A stretch of DNA of 56,361 nt, taken from the NCBI GenBank assembly GCA_031973215.1, contig DALYDK010000006.1, positions 1-56,361 of the forward strand, read 5' to 3'. This document shows positions 1 through 7,621 of the stretch, in pieces. The number at the start of each line of letters is the position of its first letter. Positions within the stretch are counted from its first letter, which is position 1. The notes under the pieces are model-generated. The model saw only the letters and a program-made list of their open reading frames with translations. It made no database searches and was not told the origin of the DNA. The position numbers were made by a program, and so were the translations under genes. The DNA comes from DALYDK01 sp031973215. Its GTDB lineage: Bacteria > Patescibacteriota > Saccharimonadia > Saccharimonadales > CAIOMD01.

Positions 1-560
1 TTTGGCTAAGACTTAGCCAAAATGAAGCAGGCAAGGGCTTTGAGTTTATTAACAGCATTAAGGGTGGTGTTGTGCCTAACGAGTACATCCCTGCTGTTAG
101 AAACGGTATTGAAGAAGCTATGAATAACGGTGTTCTTGCTGGCTACCCTGTTGTAGATATTAAGGCTGAGCTATATTTTGGTAGCTACCATGATGTTGAC
201 TCAAGCGAAATGGCCTTTAAAATTGCCGGTTCAATGGCCCTTCAAGAAGGTGTTAGAGCAGCAAGCCCAGTGTTACTAGAACCAGTTATGAAAGTTGTTG
301 TCGTAACCCCCGAAGAATTTATGGGTGATGTTATTGGAGACCTAAATAGTAAAAGAGGTCGAATTGAAAGCATGGAAGACCTTCCAAGTAGCATCAAGGA
401 AATAACAGCATTTGTGCCATTAGGTGAAATGTTTGGTTATACAACCAACCTGCGCTCAATGACTAAAGGCCGAGCAAGTTCAAGTATGGAACTTGACCAT
501 TATGCAGATGTACCAGGACATGTTGCTGAAGCTATTATTGCCAAAAACGGCAAAGGATAG
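1..560 (+). CDS. fusA: Elongation factor G, C-terminal fragment
   Basis: The reading frame is open from the window edge (frame beginning at base 3) to a TAG at 558-560, so this is the 3' end of a gene starting outside. EF-G is the GTPase that drives translocation of tRNA and mRNA on the ribosome. Seen directly are the domain IV/V segments GKGFEFINSIKGGVVPNEYIPAV, given here only in part (GKGFEF, NEYIPAV), and the domain V pattern EPVMKVVVVTPEEFMGDVIGDLNSKRG with its downstream TTNLRSMTKGRASSSMELDHY-type tail (key residues RSMTKGRA). Only about 185 residues are present. It sits just upstream of tuf, the classic str-operon order, but tuf has its own promoter in the 140-bp gap. Confidence 0.96.
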   Translation, partial: WLRLSQNEAGKGFEFINSIKGGVVPNEYIPAVRNGIEEAMNNGVLAGYPVVDIKAELYFGSYHDVDSSEMAFKIAGSMALQEGVRAASPVLLEPVMKVVVVTPEEFMGDVIGDLNSKRGRIESMEDLPSSIKEITAFVPLGEMFGYTTNLRSMTKGRASSSMELDHYADVPGHVAEAIIAKNGKG

Positions 561-578
561 TTTTACTAGCAAAAATCT

Positions 579-608
579 TTGCAAACAATAGATTATTTTT
601 GATACAAT
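579..608 (+). promoter_or_regulatory. Promoter of tuf
   Basis: A TTGCAA (579-584) and TACAAT (603-608) pair is separated by 18 bp, fitting a housekeeping sigma promoter. It lies after the fusA stop and would give a transcript with a leader of about 90 nt ahead of tuf, so tuf can be expressed apart from the str operon. Confidence 0.65.
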
Positions 609-618
609 ATACCGGTAC

Positions 619-667
619 GCGCGTTTTGGGCATTGCTCAAGTGAGCGGAAAAAATGCTACATAGCGC
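619..667 (+). promoter_or_regulatory. Structured 5' leader of tuf
   Basis: Nested inverted repeats lie between promoter and tuf: GCATT (630-634) with AATGC (653-657), enclosing GCTC (635-638) with GAGC (643-646), and an outer GCGC (619-622) with GCGC (664-667). A clear AAGGAG Shine-Dalgarno follows before the ATG at 704. The folding is read by eye and its role is unknown; translational or transcriptional control of EF-Tu is possible. Confidence 0.4.
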
Positions 668-703
668 AAACAAGTAATAATTAATTAAGGAGATATATAA
701 GAA

Positions 704-1885
704 ATGGCAGATTTCGATCGAAGCAAGCCTCATGTGAATGTCGGTACTATGGGTCATGTCGACCACGGTAAGACTTCACTAACTGCTGCTATAACCATGA
801 CTTTGGCAGAAAGATTACCAAGTGATGTAAACAAGCCAGTTAACTACGACCAAATTGATAACGCACCAGAAGAAAAGCAAAGGGGTATTACCATTGCTAC
901 TTCTCACCAAGAGTACGAGAGCGAAAAAAGACACTATGCTCATGTCGATATGCCTGGTCACGCCGACTACATTAAGAACATGATTACCGGTGCTGCTCAG
1001 ATTGACGGTGCTATTTTGGTAGTTTCTGCAGCTGATGGTCCTATGCCTCAAACCAGAGAGCATGTTCTACTAGCAAAACAGGTTGGTGTTCCAAAGATCT
1101 TAGTTTATCTAAACAAGATGGATCTAGCAGACCCAGAGTTGGTTGAGCTAGTAGAAATGGATGTTCGTGAACTTCTAGCAAAATATGAGTTCGACGAAAA
1201 TGCTCCAATTATTAAAGGATCTGCAACTAAAGCAATTGAAGGCGATAAAGATTCTCGTGATTCCATCATGGAACTGATTGCAGCTATGGATGACTACATT
1301 CCAGAGCCAAAGCGAGATCTAGACAAGCCATTCTTAATGCCTGTAGAAGACGTTTTCTCAATTAAGGGTCGTGGTACTGTTGCTACTGGCCGTGTTGAGC
1401 AAGGTATTGTAAAAGTAAACGACGAAGTTGAAATCGTTGGAATCAAGCCAACTACCAAGAGCGTTGTTACAGGTGTAGAAATGTTCAAGAAGAATCTTGA
1501 CCAAGGTCAAGCCGGTGATAATGTTGGTGTTCTCCTAAGAGGCGTTGAAAGAGACGACATCGAAAGAGGTCAGGTTCTTTGTAAGCCAGGTTCAATTACT
1601 CCACACACAGAGTTTGATGCAGAAGTTTATATTTTAACCAAAGAAGAAGGTGGACGACACACTCCATTCTTCAAGGGCTACAAACCACAGTTCTACTTTA
1701 GAACTACAGATGTAACCGGTGAAGTTGAACTTCCAGCCGACAAAGAAATGGTTATGCCAGGCGATACAATAACCTTTAAGGTTAAATTACTTGCTCCAAT
1801 TGCTATGGAACAAGGTCTAAGGTTTGCTATCCGTGAAGGTGGCCGCACTGTTGGTGCTGGTGTTGTTACTAAGATAGAAAAATAA
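704..1885 (+). CDS. tuf: Elongation factor Tu
   Basis: EF-Tu delivers aminoacyl-tRNA to the ribosome as a GTP complex in the cytoplasm. The 393-residue length is the family norm. Visible are the P-loop GHVDHGKT (about residues 18-25), the switch-I RGITIATSH, the G3 motif DMPGH, the NKMD G4 motif (LNKMDLADP), and a complete domain III ending VGAGVVTKIEK. G3 is unusual in having Met where most bacterial EF-Tu have Cys (DCPGH). The ATG is preceded by AAGGAG. The gene is followed by a strong terminator, so it forms a monocistronic unit behind fusA. Confidence 0.98.
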   Translation: MADFDRSKPHVNVGTMGHVDHGKTSLTAAITMTLAERLPSDVNKPVNYDQIDNAPEEKQRGITIATSHQEYESEKRHYAHVDMPGHADYIKNMITGAAQIDGAILVVSAADGPMPQTREHVLLAKQVGVPKILVYLNKMDLADPELVELVEMDVRELLAKYEFDENAPIIKGSATKAIEGDKDSRDSIMELIAAMDDYIPEPKRDLDKPFLMPVEDVFSIKGRGTVATGRVEQGIVKVNDEVEIVGIKPTTKSVVTGVEMFKKNLDQGQAGDNVGVLLRGVERDDIERGQVLCKPGSITPHTEFDAEVYILTKEEGGRHTPFFKGYKPQFYFRTTDVTGEVELPADKEMVMPGDTITFKVKLLAPIAMEQGLRFAIREGGRTVGAGVVTKIEK

Positions 1886-1906
1886 CACACGCTAAAAAAG
1901 CCTAAA

Positions 1907-1941
1907 AAGAGCCTCTACCTTTTGGTGGGGGTTCTTTTATT
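1907..1941 (+). terminator. Intrinsic terminator after tuf
   Basis: A 13-bp stem (AAGAGCCTCTACC at 1907-1919 with GGTGGGGGTTCTT at 1924-1936, including G:U pairs), a 4-nt loop and a following T-run form a textbook intrinsic terminator 21 bp past the tuf stop. Confidence 0.85.
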
Positions 1942-1977
1942 ATTGAAAGTTTATTAAATATATGCTCTAATTATAAT

Positions 1978-2595
1978 ATGAACTGGGAGCGGCAAGCCGA
2001 CAAAATTTATCCTATTACCACTCTTATTGATAATAGGCTTATGAATGCAAGCGAATTTATCGACCCTGAGTCAGACCAAAGAATTATTGTCGTCGAAAGA
2101 GGCCAGTACGATAGTGAAAACAGGGTATATGAATTGCTTAAGCAATATAATATGCCACTTTTTGAACGACAATTCGATCAAGATACTGTAACGTATTTTG
2201 TGCCCCCAGGTACTGAAACTATAAAGTCTTTCATGCCAAAGTTTTTGCAGAATCTAGATCTTGAGTCAGAATCTAATATGGACAGCGGAATATATATTCC
2301 ATTTTTTGAGCTTGGAAAACTATTAGGCTATATGTCGGCTCGGGGTGTTCGTTTCCGCTCAGGAGAAAATATACTAGAAAAAATTGCAATCTCACCAGAT
2401 ACTGAAGGTAGATTTGGACTTCAAAACTATTTAATTCCTCCACTTAACTTTACTTTTGGAAAAGAAAGTATTCTTGATTTCGCCCAAATTTTAAACGAAA
2501 TTAAAAGCCTAAGGCTCAAGAAAAAACAGTACGAATATTTAGTAGAGAGTATGGGAGAAGGTTTCGTTAGTCAGTATGGGCAAATTAGCGCTTAA
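1978..2595 (+). CDS. Unknown protein, paired with kinase-fold gene
   Basis: A 205-residue soluble protein without recognised motifs, rich in charged residues, with no signal peptide or membrane segment. It overlaps the next gene by 20 bp, suggesting translational coupling and a shared job with the phosphotransferase-like protein; it may be a partner or regulatory subunit, which is inference only. TATAAT at 1972-1977 touches the ATG, so if that is the -10 then translation would start at an internal Met such as the one at 2041. The start is therefore uncertain. Confidence 0.7.
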   Translation: MNWERQADKIYPITTLIDNRLMNASEFIDPESDQRIIVVERGQYDSENRVYELLKQYNMPLFERQFDQDTVTYFVPPGTETIKSFMPKFLQNLDLESESNMDSGIYIPFFELGKLLGYMSARGVRFRSGENILEKIAISPDTEGRFGLQNYLIPPLNFTFGKESILDFAQILNEIKSLRLKKKQYEYLVESMGEGFVSQYGQISA

Positions 2596-3520
2596 TAATT
2601 CTTTACAAAAAATTAATGAAGTTCGAGTTCTAAAAGATTTTAGTTCAAGTATCAGGCACGATATGAAGCCCCAAAGAATTCCGAATTTAGAAGATGGATT
2701 TTATGCTCCACCAAGGTCAGATTTACTGCAAAATTCAAGTGTAGCTTTAGATTTATTTTTTGATGAAATGCCCGGGCTTTCATTGGGCCGTCAAGAGGCA
2801 AGGCATCAGGTGCTTTTTGGTAGATTAGGCAGTTTGGCAGTTTCCGGGCTTGAGCAGCTAGTGGCAGTTAAACAATCGTCTAAGCCTGAGCAGCTTATGG
2901 GGGAGCTTGCCATGCTTCAATATATACAAGATAAAACTCCCTTTCCAACATTTAGGCCGGTTGCATATTTAGCCGAGGAACAAGAGAACTATTTGTTTAC
3001 AGAATTTAAGCCAGATATTCAAGTAATAGGAATGTTTGATTGGTTGCATGCCAACGATGATCAGAAAAAAGCTGTAATAGCAGAAATATCAAATGGTCTT
3101 GGCAGGCTACATGCTAATTTTTTGTATCATGGAGATGCCTTTACCAGAAACTTAGCCCTAAATAGTCGAAACAAATTCTTCATAGTCGATCCAGAACTAA
3201 TGACTTCCGCTCAAGATATTATCAAAAAAATAGATTATGCCGATATTAGCTCAGAGCAAAATGGTCAAATTTTGGGGCAGCTACTTAGACCAATGATAGT
3301 AGATGTTTCAAATTTTTATAAATCAGTTATTGCAGTTGCTTATAAAAACCAAATTAAAACCAATCAACATTTAATAAATTTTATTAAATCGTATATTCTC
3401 CCTTCATACAAAACAGGACTAGAAAACGGAGCTAATATCAAAAATTTAGACTTAGTTCGCGCAGCATATGCAAGTTTATCCGAAACCCTAGAGCAAAAAG
3501 CTGAGCAAGAAATTTTATAA
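2576..3520 (+). CDS. Protein-kinase-fold phosphotransferase-like protein
   Basis: A 314-residue protein with the signature of a kinase/aminoglycoside-phosphotransferase-type catalytic loop: YHGDAFTRNLAL (about residues 183-194), where HGD plus a downstream Asn matches the HxDxxxxN loop, followed by FFIVDPE, which replaces the metal-binding DFG/D-E motif. The N-lobe segment LVAVKQSSKPEQLMGELAML contains a VAVK lysine and a possible helix-C glutamate. Residues therefore look catalytically intact, but the substrate (protein, lipid A-like, sugar or small molecule) cannot be told. It begins inside the end of the preceding gene. A GGGAGAAGG lies about 12 nt before the ATG. Confidence 0.65.
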   Translation: MGKLALNNSLQKINEVRVLKDFSSSIRHDMKPQRIPNLEDGFYAPPRSDLLQNSSVALDLFFDEMPGLSLGRQEARHQVLFGRLGSLAVSGLEQLVAVKQSSKPEQLMGELAMLQYIQDKTPFPTFRPVAYLAEEQENYLFTEFKPDIQVIGMFDWLHANDDQKKAVIAEISNGLGRLHANFLYHGDAFTRNLALNSRNKFFIVDPELMTSAQDIIKKIDYADISSEQNGQILGQLLRPMIVDVSNFYKSVIAVAYKNQIKTNQHLINFIKSYILPSYKTGLENGANIKNLDLVRAAYASLSETLEQKAEQEIL

Positions 3521-4660
3521 TAGTATTTTGGCTTTTTTCTCGGCTGCAAGGATGCCAACTATTGTCGCTATAAGCAGGAACCCAAAATTAGCATTTGGTG
3601 ATATTTGTAGGGCCATTGCTACTAGTGTACTACCGACGAATATCATAGGAAAAATTAAACCTCCCTGGTAACCAAGGCTTTTTGACCATCCAACGGCAAT
3701 GAGTTTGGTGATCCAGATCCATACAAGACCGGCTATTCCCAGTGTAGGCGCTTGGTCGAGTAGCGGCTTAATTGATTCGTTTCCAGTGAATTGTATTAGT
3801 GGTCCGCCAATTAAATAAATAAAACCTAAGCCCACAGATGCAATCAATGCTATTTTTAAAACATTTTCGCCAACTAAAGATTTGTGAACTTTGTCGATAA
3901 CTTTATATATTTGCTTAAGAGCCATTGTCGAAACATAACCCAGACTTACTAAAACAAGGGCAATCAAGCCATCTTCTAATTTAAGTTCTAAACTGTTTTG
4001 GGGAAGTCTAAAATAGTTTGCGCTAGTTGGCTCAATAATATTTAAGGTTAATGTTGCAGCACCAGACGCAACTACAGCAATTAGTACTAGGGCAGGAGTG
4101 ATCTTAGCGCCAGCGACTTTCTTTACTAAAAAGATGCAGAGCAGCCCAACAATAAATGAATGAAAGAAAGATGCAAATAGGGCAATAACTGCGGCAGCGC
4201 TGACTATTTTACCGGAATTCTCTTCGTTATTAATGAATTTTTTACCAATTAATGCACCAACAGTAAGACAAGCTGGAACCAAAATGGCCTCAGGCCCTAG
4301 TGATGCCCCAGCAACTAAAGAAAAGTAACCAACTATTAATATTATAAAAAAATACTTAACTGTCGGGCTGGTAGAACCTTCGCCAAGTCCATGGCTTTCA
4401 CTAGATTTTTGCCCCGGAAGTAGCTTATTTTTTAGGCTAAAAAATATTAGACCAAAAATAATGCTGGCGGGTATTACCATATATCTTTTGGAATCGGTGT
4501 TAAATAAATCATTCCACAATATATTTATTGAATGATGCACTATAAATTCAAATCCGTAGTAAGTTAAAGCTACCGCAACACCTATTATTAAACAGGAAAT
4601 TAATATTTTTAATTTTGAGTTCAACATATTTAAAATGATTATAACATTAAGCAGTAACAT
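3515..4660 (-). CDS. CLC-family chloride channel/antiporter
   Basis: A 381-residue polytopic membrane protein with about ten hydrophobic segments. CLC signatures are visible: LGPEAILVPA corresponds to the GxEGP selectivity-filter region (GREGP in E. coli ClcA), and YQGGLIFPMIFVGS corresponds to the GGxFxP filter motif. The family exchanges chloride (or fluoride) with protons, or conducts it, across the cytoplasmic membrane. The filter differs from consensus, with Gly-Pro-Glu-Ala in place of Gly-x-Glu-Gly-Pro. An internal Met (MLNSKLKI, at 4627) is an alternative start. The gene converges on the kinase-fold gene with a 6-bp tail overlap. Confidence 0.85.
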   Translation of the reverse strand: MLLLNVIIILNMLNSKLKILISCLIIGVAVALTYYGFEFIVHHSINILWNDLFNTDSKRYMVIPASIIFGLIFFSLKNKLLPGQKSSESHGLGEGSTSPTVKYFFIILIVGYFSLVAGASLGPEAILVPACLTVGALIGKKFINNEENSGKIVSAAAVIALFASFFHSFIVGLLCIFLVKKVAGAKITPALVLIAVVASGAATLTLNIIEPTSANYFRLPQNSLELKLEDGLIALVLVSLGYVSTMALKQIYKVIDKVHKSLVGENVLKIALIASVGLGFIYLIGGPLIQFTGNESIKPLLDQAPTLGIAGLVWIWITKLIAVGWSKSLGYQGGLIFPMIFVGSTLVAMALQISPNANFGFLLIATIVGILAAEKKAKILL

Positions 4661-4713
4661 TTGTTATTTAACTTAAAAAATGTTATATTATTCTTATTAA
4701 TATAAATTGTGAT

Positions 4714-4758
4714 GACTAAAAGTCGTTGGCAAAGGTGCACTCAAAAAAACCTTGCCAA
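4714..4758 (+). promoter_or_regulatory. Hairpin leader of rpsJ
   Basis: Upstream of rpsJ lie two hairpins: GACT (4714-4717) with AGTC (4721-4724), and a larger one pairing TTGGCAAAGGT (4726-4736) with ACCTTGCCAA (4749-4758) with one bulged A. The AAAGGAG Shine-Dalgarno (4785-4791) follows. A promoter is expected in the AT-rich 4680-4708 stretch (TATAAA near 4702) but its -35 is not clear. Autogenous control by a ribosomal protein is plausible, unproven. Confidence 0.4.
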
Positions 4759-4796
4759 AGATGTTACATCGCTCTGACCAATTCAAAGGAGAATAT

Positions 4797-5117
4797 ATGG
4801 CAGAAAATACTAACCAACAAAGAATTAGAATTAGGCTTAAGGCCTATGATCATAAAGTCATTGATCAGTCTGCAAAGCAAATTGTTGAAACAGCTCTTCG
4901 TACTGGTGCTTCAATAGCAGGCCCAATTCCTTTGCCTACTCGTAAAACTACTTATACAGTTGTTAAGAGTCCTCATGTTTACAAAAAAGGTCGTGAACAG
5001 TTTGAAATGCGTGTTCACAAAAGACTTATCGATATCACCAATGCTACCCCAAAAACTATTGACAGCTTAATGAACTTGTCATTACCAGCTGGCTGTGATG
5101 CTGAAATTAAAATGTAG
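4797..5117 (+). CDS. rpsJ: 30S ribosomal protein S10
   Basis: S10 (uS10), also NusE, is part of the 30S head and of antitermination complexes. The 106-residue product has the hallmark IRIRLKAYDHKVIDQSA near its N-terminus and GPIPLPTRKTTYTVVKSPHV in the middle. I start it at the ATG at 4797 because AAAGGAG lies 5 nt before it and homologues begin there; an in-frame ATG at 4752 would only add a non-homologous tail inside the leader hairpin. It is isolated from rplC by about 4.6 kb of other genes, unlike the usual S10 operon. Confidence 0.96.
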   Translation: MAENTNQQRIRIRLKAYDHKVIDQSAKQIVETALRTGASIAGPIPLPTRKTTYTVVKSPHVYKKGREQFEMRVHKRLIDITNATPKTIDSLMNLSLPAGCDAEIKM

Positions 5118-5128
5118 TTTTCGAAAAA

Positions 5129-5845
5129 TTATTTTGAATCCCTAAAAAATTCAATAATTTCTTCGGTGGTGACAGTTACTTCTTCACCAGTTAACTGACT
5201 TGCCATATTTTGAAAATTGTAAATAGATTCTACCAAGCTTTTAACTTCGGATCCTTTGACATTAATTTTATTATCTGCAATTAGCTCTTCTAGTATGTGC
5301 TCAATTTTTAATAATTTAGTTTGCTCTATTAGTCTTTCTGACTCTTCAAAATCTAAAGCTTCATTTATTCGCGTCATTGCTTCTTCAGTCTCAAAAATGA
5401 CCTCCTCGGGGCTTGCAATAGCAAAATCAATTATATCTTCTAGGTCTGGCATTAATTCTTTAATGGCCAAAAGTGCCCTTGTTCTTTCGAATGGGTTATT
5501 AATCTTTCGAAGCATCCTACCTAGCGCAAATTCACTAACATCAATGAGTTCAGGAAAATAATCTAACTTGTACTGTTCATTTATTGTTTCTGACTCAAGT
5601 AAAATAGCTCTTAGCATTTCTAGTGCTGCACTATAGGACTCTGGTGTTTCTTTGGGAGTAATACTGTACTTGTGAAGCAATCGTTCGGCGATTTTATTTA
5701 GTGCTTCGTCTTCAATATATTCAGCGATTCCTTCTTCATAACTAAATTGTTCAGCTTTTAGGTATGAATGTAATAGTAAATAGTTTGTATTTTGGACAAG
5801 GGCTAAACCGTTTAGCTCAAACGCATCGGTGTTGCGAATTTTCAT
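5129..5845 (-). CDS. Unknown acidic cytosolic protein
   Basis: A 238-residue protein from the Met at 5845 (MKIRNTDAFEL); earlier in-frame ATGs at 5851 and 5878 would add only a hydrophobic scrap. It is Glu/Ile/Leu-rich and predicted largely helical, without membrane segments or catalytic motifs that I recognise. It interrupts the tuf-rpsJ-rplC ribosomal neighbourhood on the opposite strand and ends 12 bp from the rpsJ stop, so the two genes converge. Confidence 0.65.
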   Translation of the reverse strand: MKIRNTDAFELNGLALVQNTNYLLLHSYLKAEQFSYEEGIAEYIEDEALNKIAERLLHKYSITPKETPESYSAALEMLRAILLESETINEQYKLDYFPELIDVSEFALGRMLRKINNPFERTRALLAIKELMPDLEDIIDFAIASPEEVIFETEEAMTRINEALDFEESERLIEQTKLLKIEHILEELIADNKINVKGSEVKSLVESIYNFQNMASQLTGEEVTVTTEEIIEFFRDSK

Positions 5846-5951
5846 ATACATATAAAAACATATTATTTTAAAAAACACAAATAATATTTAGTAAAATTTA
5901 TCACTATTTATCCTTGTAATACTCATAGTTTTTATGCTTAAATATTAGTTA

Positions 5952-6230
5952 ATGTCAAATAAAAAAATAAAAACTCAAAAAACAAATCAAAACCAAGAGC
6001 TTGATGCAGTTTATTTAATGAAAATTGTCCTTTTCTTCCTATTGGGATGCATATGGATAAACATAGGTACTGAACCTGGCATTCCTATACCGGTAGGTTT
6101 ATTGCTGGGTATAGTTTTTGCCAGTCATGATCATTTTCAAATTGACAAAAAAGTTGAATTTGTAGTTTTGTTTATGGCTGCGGTATTAAGTTTTATAGCG
6201 CCAATTGGTTTTGTGCTTAATGTGGGGTAG
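5952..6230 (+). CDS. Small three-helix membrane protein
   Basis: A 92-residue protein with a polar, Lys/Gln-rich N-terminus (about 20 residues) and three hydrophobic segments (about residues 23-37, 44-58 and 70-90). Function is unknown. It lies 4 bp upstream of the GTG of the next gene, so the two are probably co-transcribed and may work together in the envelope. No Shine-Dalgarno is evident ahead of its ATG. Confidence 0.65.
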   Translation: MSNKKIKTQKTNQNQELDAVYLMKIVLFFLLGCIWINIGTEPGIPIPVGLLLGIVFASHDHFQIDKKVEFVVLFMAAVLSFIAPIGFVLNVG

Positions 6231-6234
6231 GTGA

Positions 6235-7509
6235 GTGAATTTGGATAAAGAAAAAGGCAACCAAGATAATTTTGAATTAAACCAAGAGCAAATAATTGCT
6301 GATGCCGCCAGGAATATAGTTGAGCAGCAGGGTCAGCTATTTCCTGATACTAATCCAAAAGGCGAGAATGCTAATAGGCCTGTTTTATCTAGCCCTGTGA
6401 ATACTATTCCAACTGAGCAATCACAGCAAATAATTAGTGAATTCGAGCAGCCTGCTACGCAGCAGTCTTTGAACAGTGTTGTTGTAAATAATGTGGACTC
6501 TTCACAACCATTAAGCCAACAGTCAAACATCCCAAAAAAATCTTTTCTTAGTAAGTTGCCTTCTACCAGAAAGAATTTCTTTTTTGCTTTGGCTGGACTT
6601 TTGTTGTTTGCAGGACTATTAGTGGGCTTGGTTATAACTACAAACGCCATGTTTAATAGGCCTCAAACTGTTGTGGCAAAATCAATTTTAAACTCAGCAA
6701 AAGCTGATTACTTTAATGCAGTTAAAACAAACATAAACGTTACTAATGACGATGGTACTAGCATTTCTTTCTATGCAATTGGAGGCCAAAAAGATTCTGT
6801 TTCTAGGGCCGATTTTAATCTTAGATATGCGGTATTTAATATCGACGGTTCTTTTCTTTATGACAACAAGCAAGAATCCGCTTATTTTAAAGTTAACGGA
6901 TTAAGTGATTTGGCTAAGGCTTTGGGTGCACCGGTAAATACAGAACAAAATTTTGATAGTTGGATCAAAATGAATAAAGATGACATATCTGGCGCGAGTA
7001 ACGCAGTTGGGGCTGGCAAACAAGAAAATCAAGTCAATCCAATGTTATGCATAGAATCAATGTCTAAATTTATTCAAACAGATGAATTTCGTTCGAAAAT
7101 ATCAGAAGCCTACAAAAATAATCAATTTGCTAATGTTCAAAAAGTGGGCAATGAAACAGTAGATAATCAAAAAACTGGCAAATATTCAGTCGCTGTAGAT
7201 AGCAACTCATTCGATTTATTCATGACTGACTTAAGTAACAATGCTCTAAAGCCTAAACTATCAGCAGTAGATCCCAGTTGCGATGTTTCATCTGATGAAA
7301 CAGTTTCGCCAGAAACGTCGGGCGATGTACAAATAAAAAATGTTTTTGTTTGGGTCAATTCAAAAAAGCAGTTGCTACAAATTGCTGGTGAAATTGAGTC
7401 AGGATCAACCAAAGCCACCATACAGCTAAATATGGTTAATGATAACAAGCTAGACTACGCAGTTCCGGCTAATTCGGTGAATAGCCTTCAACAGTTACTC
7501 GGAGTATAG
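6235..7509 (+). CDS. Single-pass surface protein with long disordered cytoplasmic N-terminus
   Basis: A 424-residue protein starting at GTG 6235. Residues 1-115 are Gln/Asn/Ser-rich and apparently disordered, followed by one membrane helix (about 115-140, FFFALAGLLLFAGLLVGLVI) and a roughly 280-residue extracytoplasmic domain with two Cys (MLCIES and PSCDVSS) that could form a disulfide. The extracytoplasmic part resembles beta-rich lipoprotein-type folds only in general character. Function unknown; a cell-surface role is inferred from topology. The same topology recurs in the 31-38 kb operon. Confidence 0.7.
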   Translation: MNLDKEKGNQDNFELNQEQIIADAARNIVEQQGQLFPDTNPKGENANRPVLSSPVNTIPTEQSQQIISEFEQPATQQSLNSVVVNNVDSSQPLSQQSNIPKKSFLSKLPSTRKNFFFALAGLLLFAGLLVGLVITTNAMFNRPQTVVAKSILNSAKADYFNAVKTNINVTNDDGTSISFYAIGGQKDSVSRADFNLRYAVFNIDGSFLYDNKQESAYFKVNGLSDLAKALGAPVNTEQNFDSWIKMNKDDISGASNAVGAGKQENQVNPMLCIESMSKFIQTDEFRSKISEAYKNNQFANVQKVGNETVDNQKTGKYSVAVDSNSFDLFMTDLSNNALKPKLSAVDPSCDVSSDETVSPETSGDVQIKNVFVWVNSKKQLLQIAGEIESGSTKATIQLNMVNDNKLDYAVPANSVNSLQQLLGV

Positions 7510-7621
7510 ACTCATTGCAATTTTTGCCAAAATTTATTATTTACTTTTTTTAAAGTTGCCTACATAATAAAAGAAAACACTTCAAAAAATAAAAAATCAT
7601 TTTAATATCAGTGAGGGAAAA

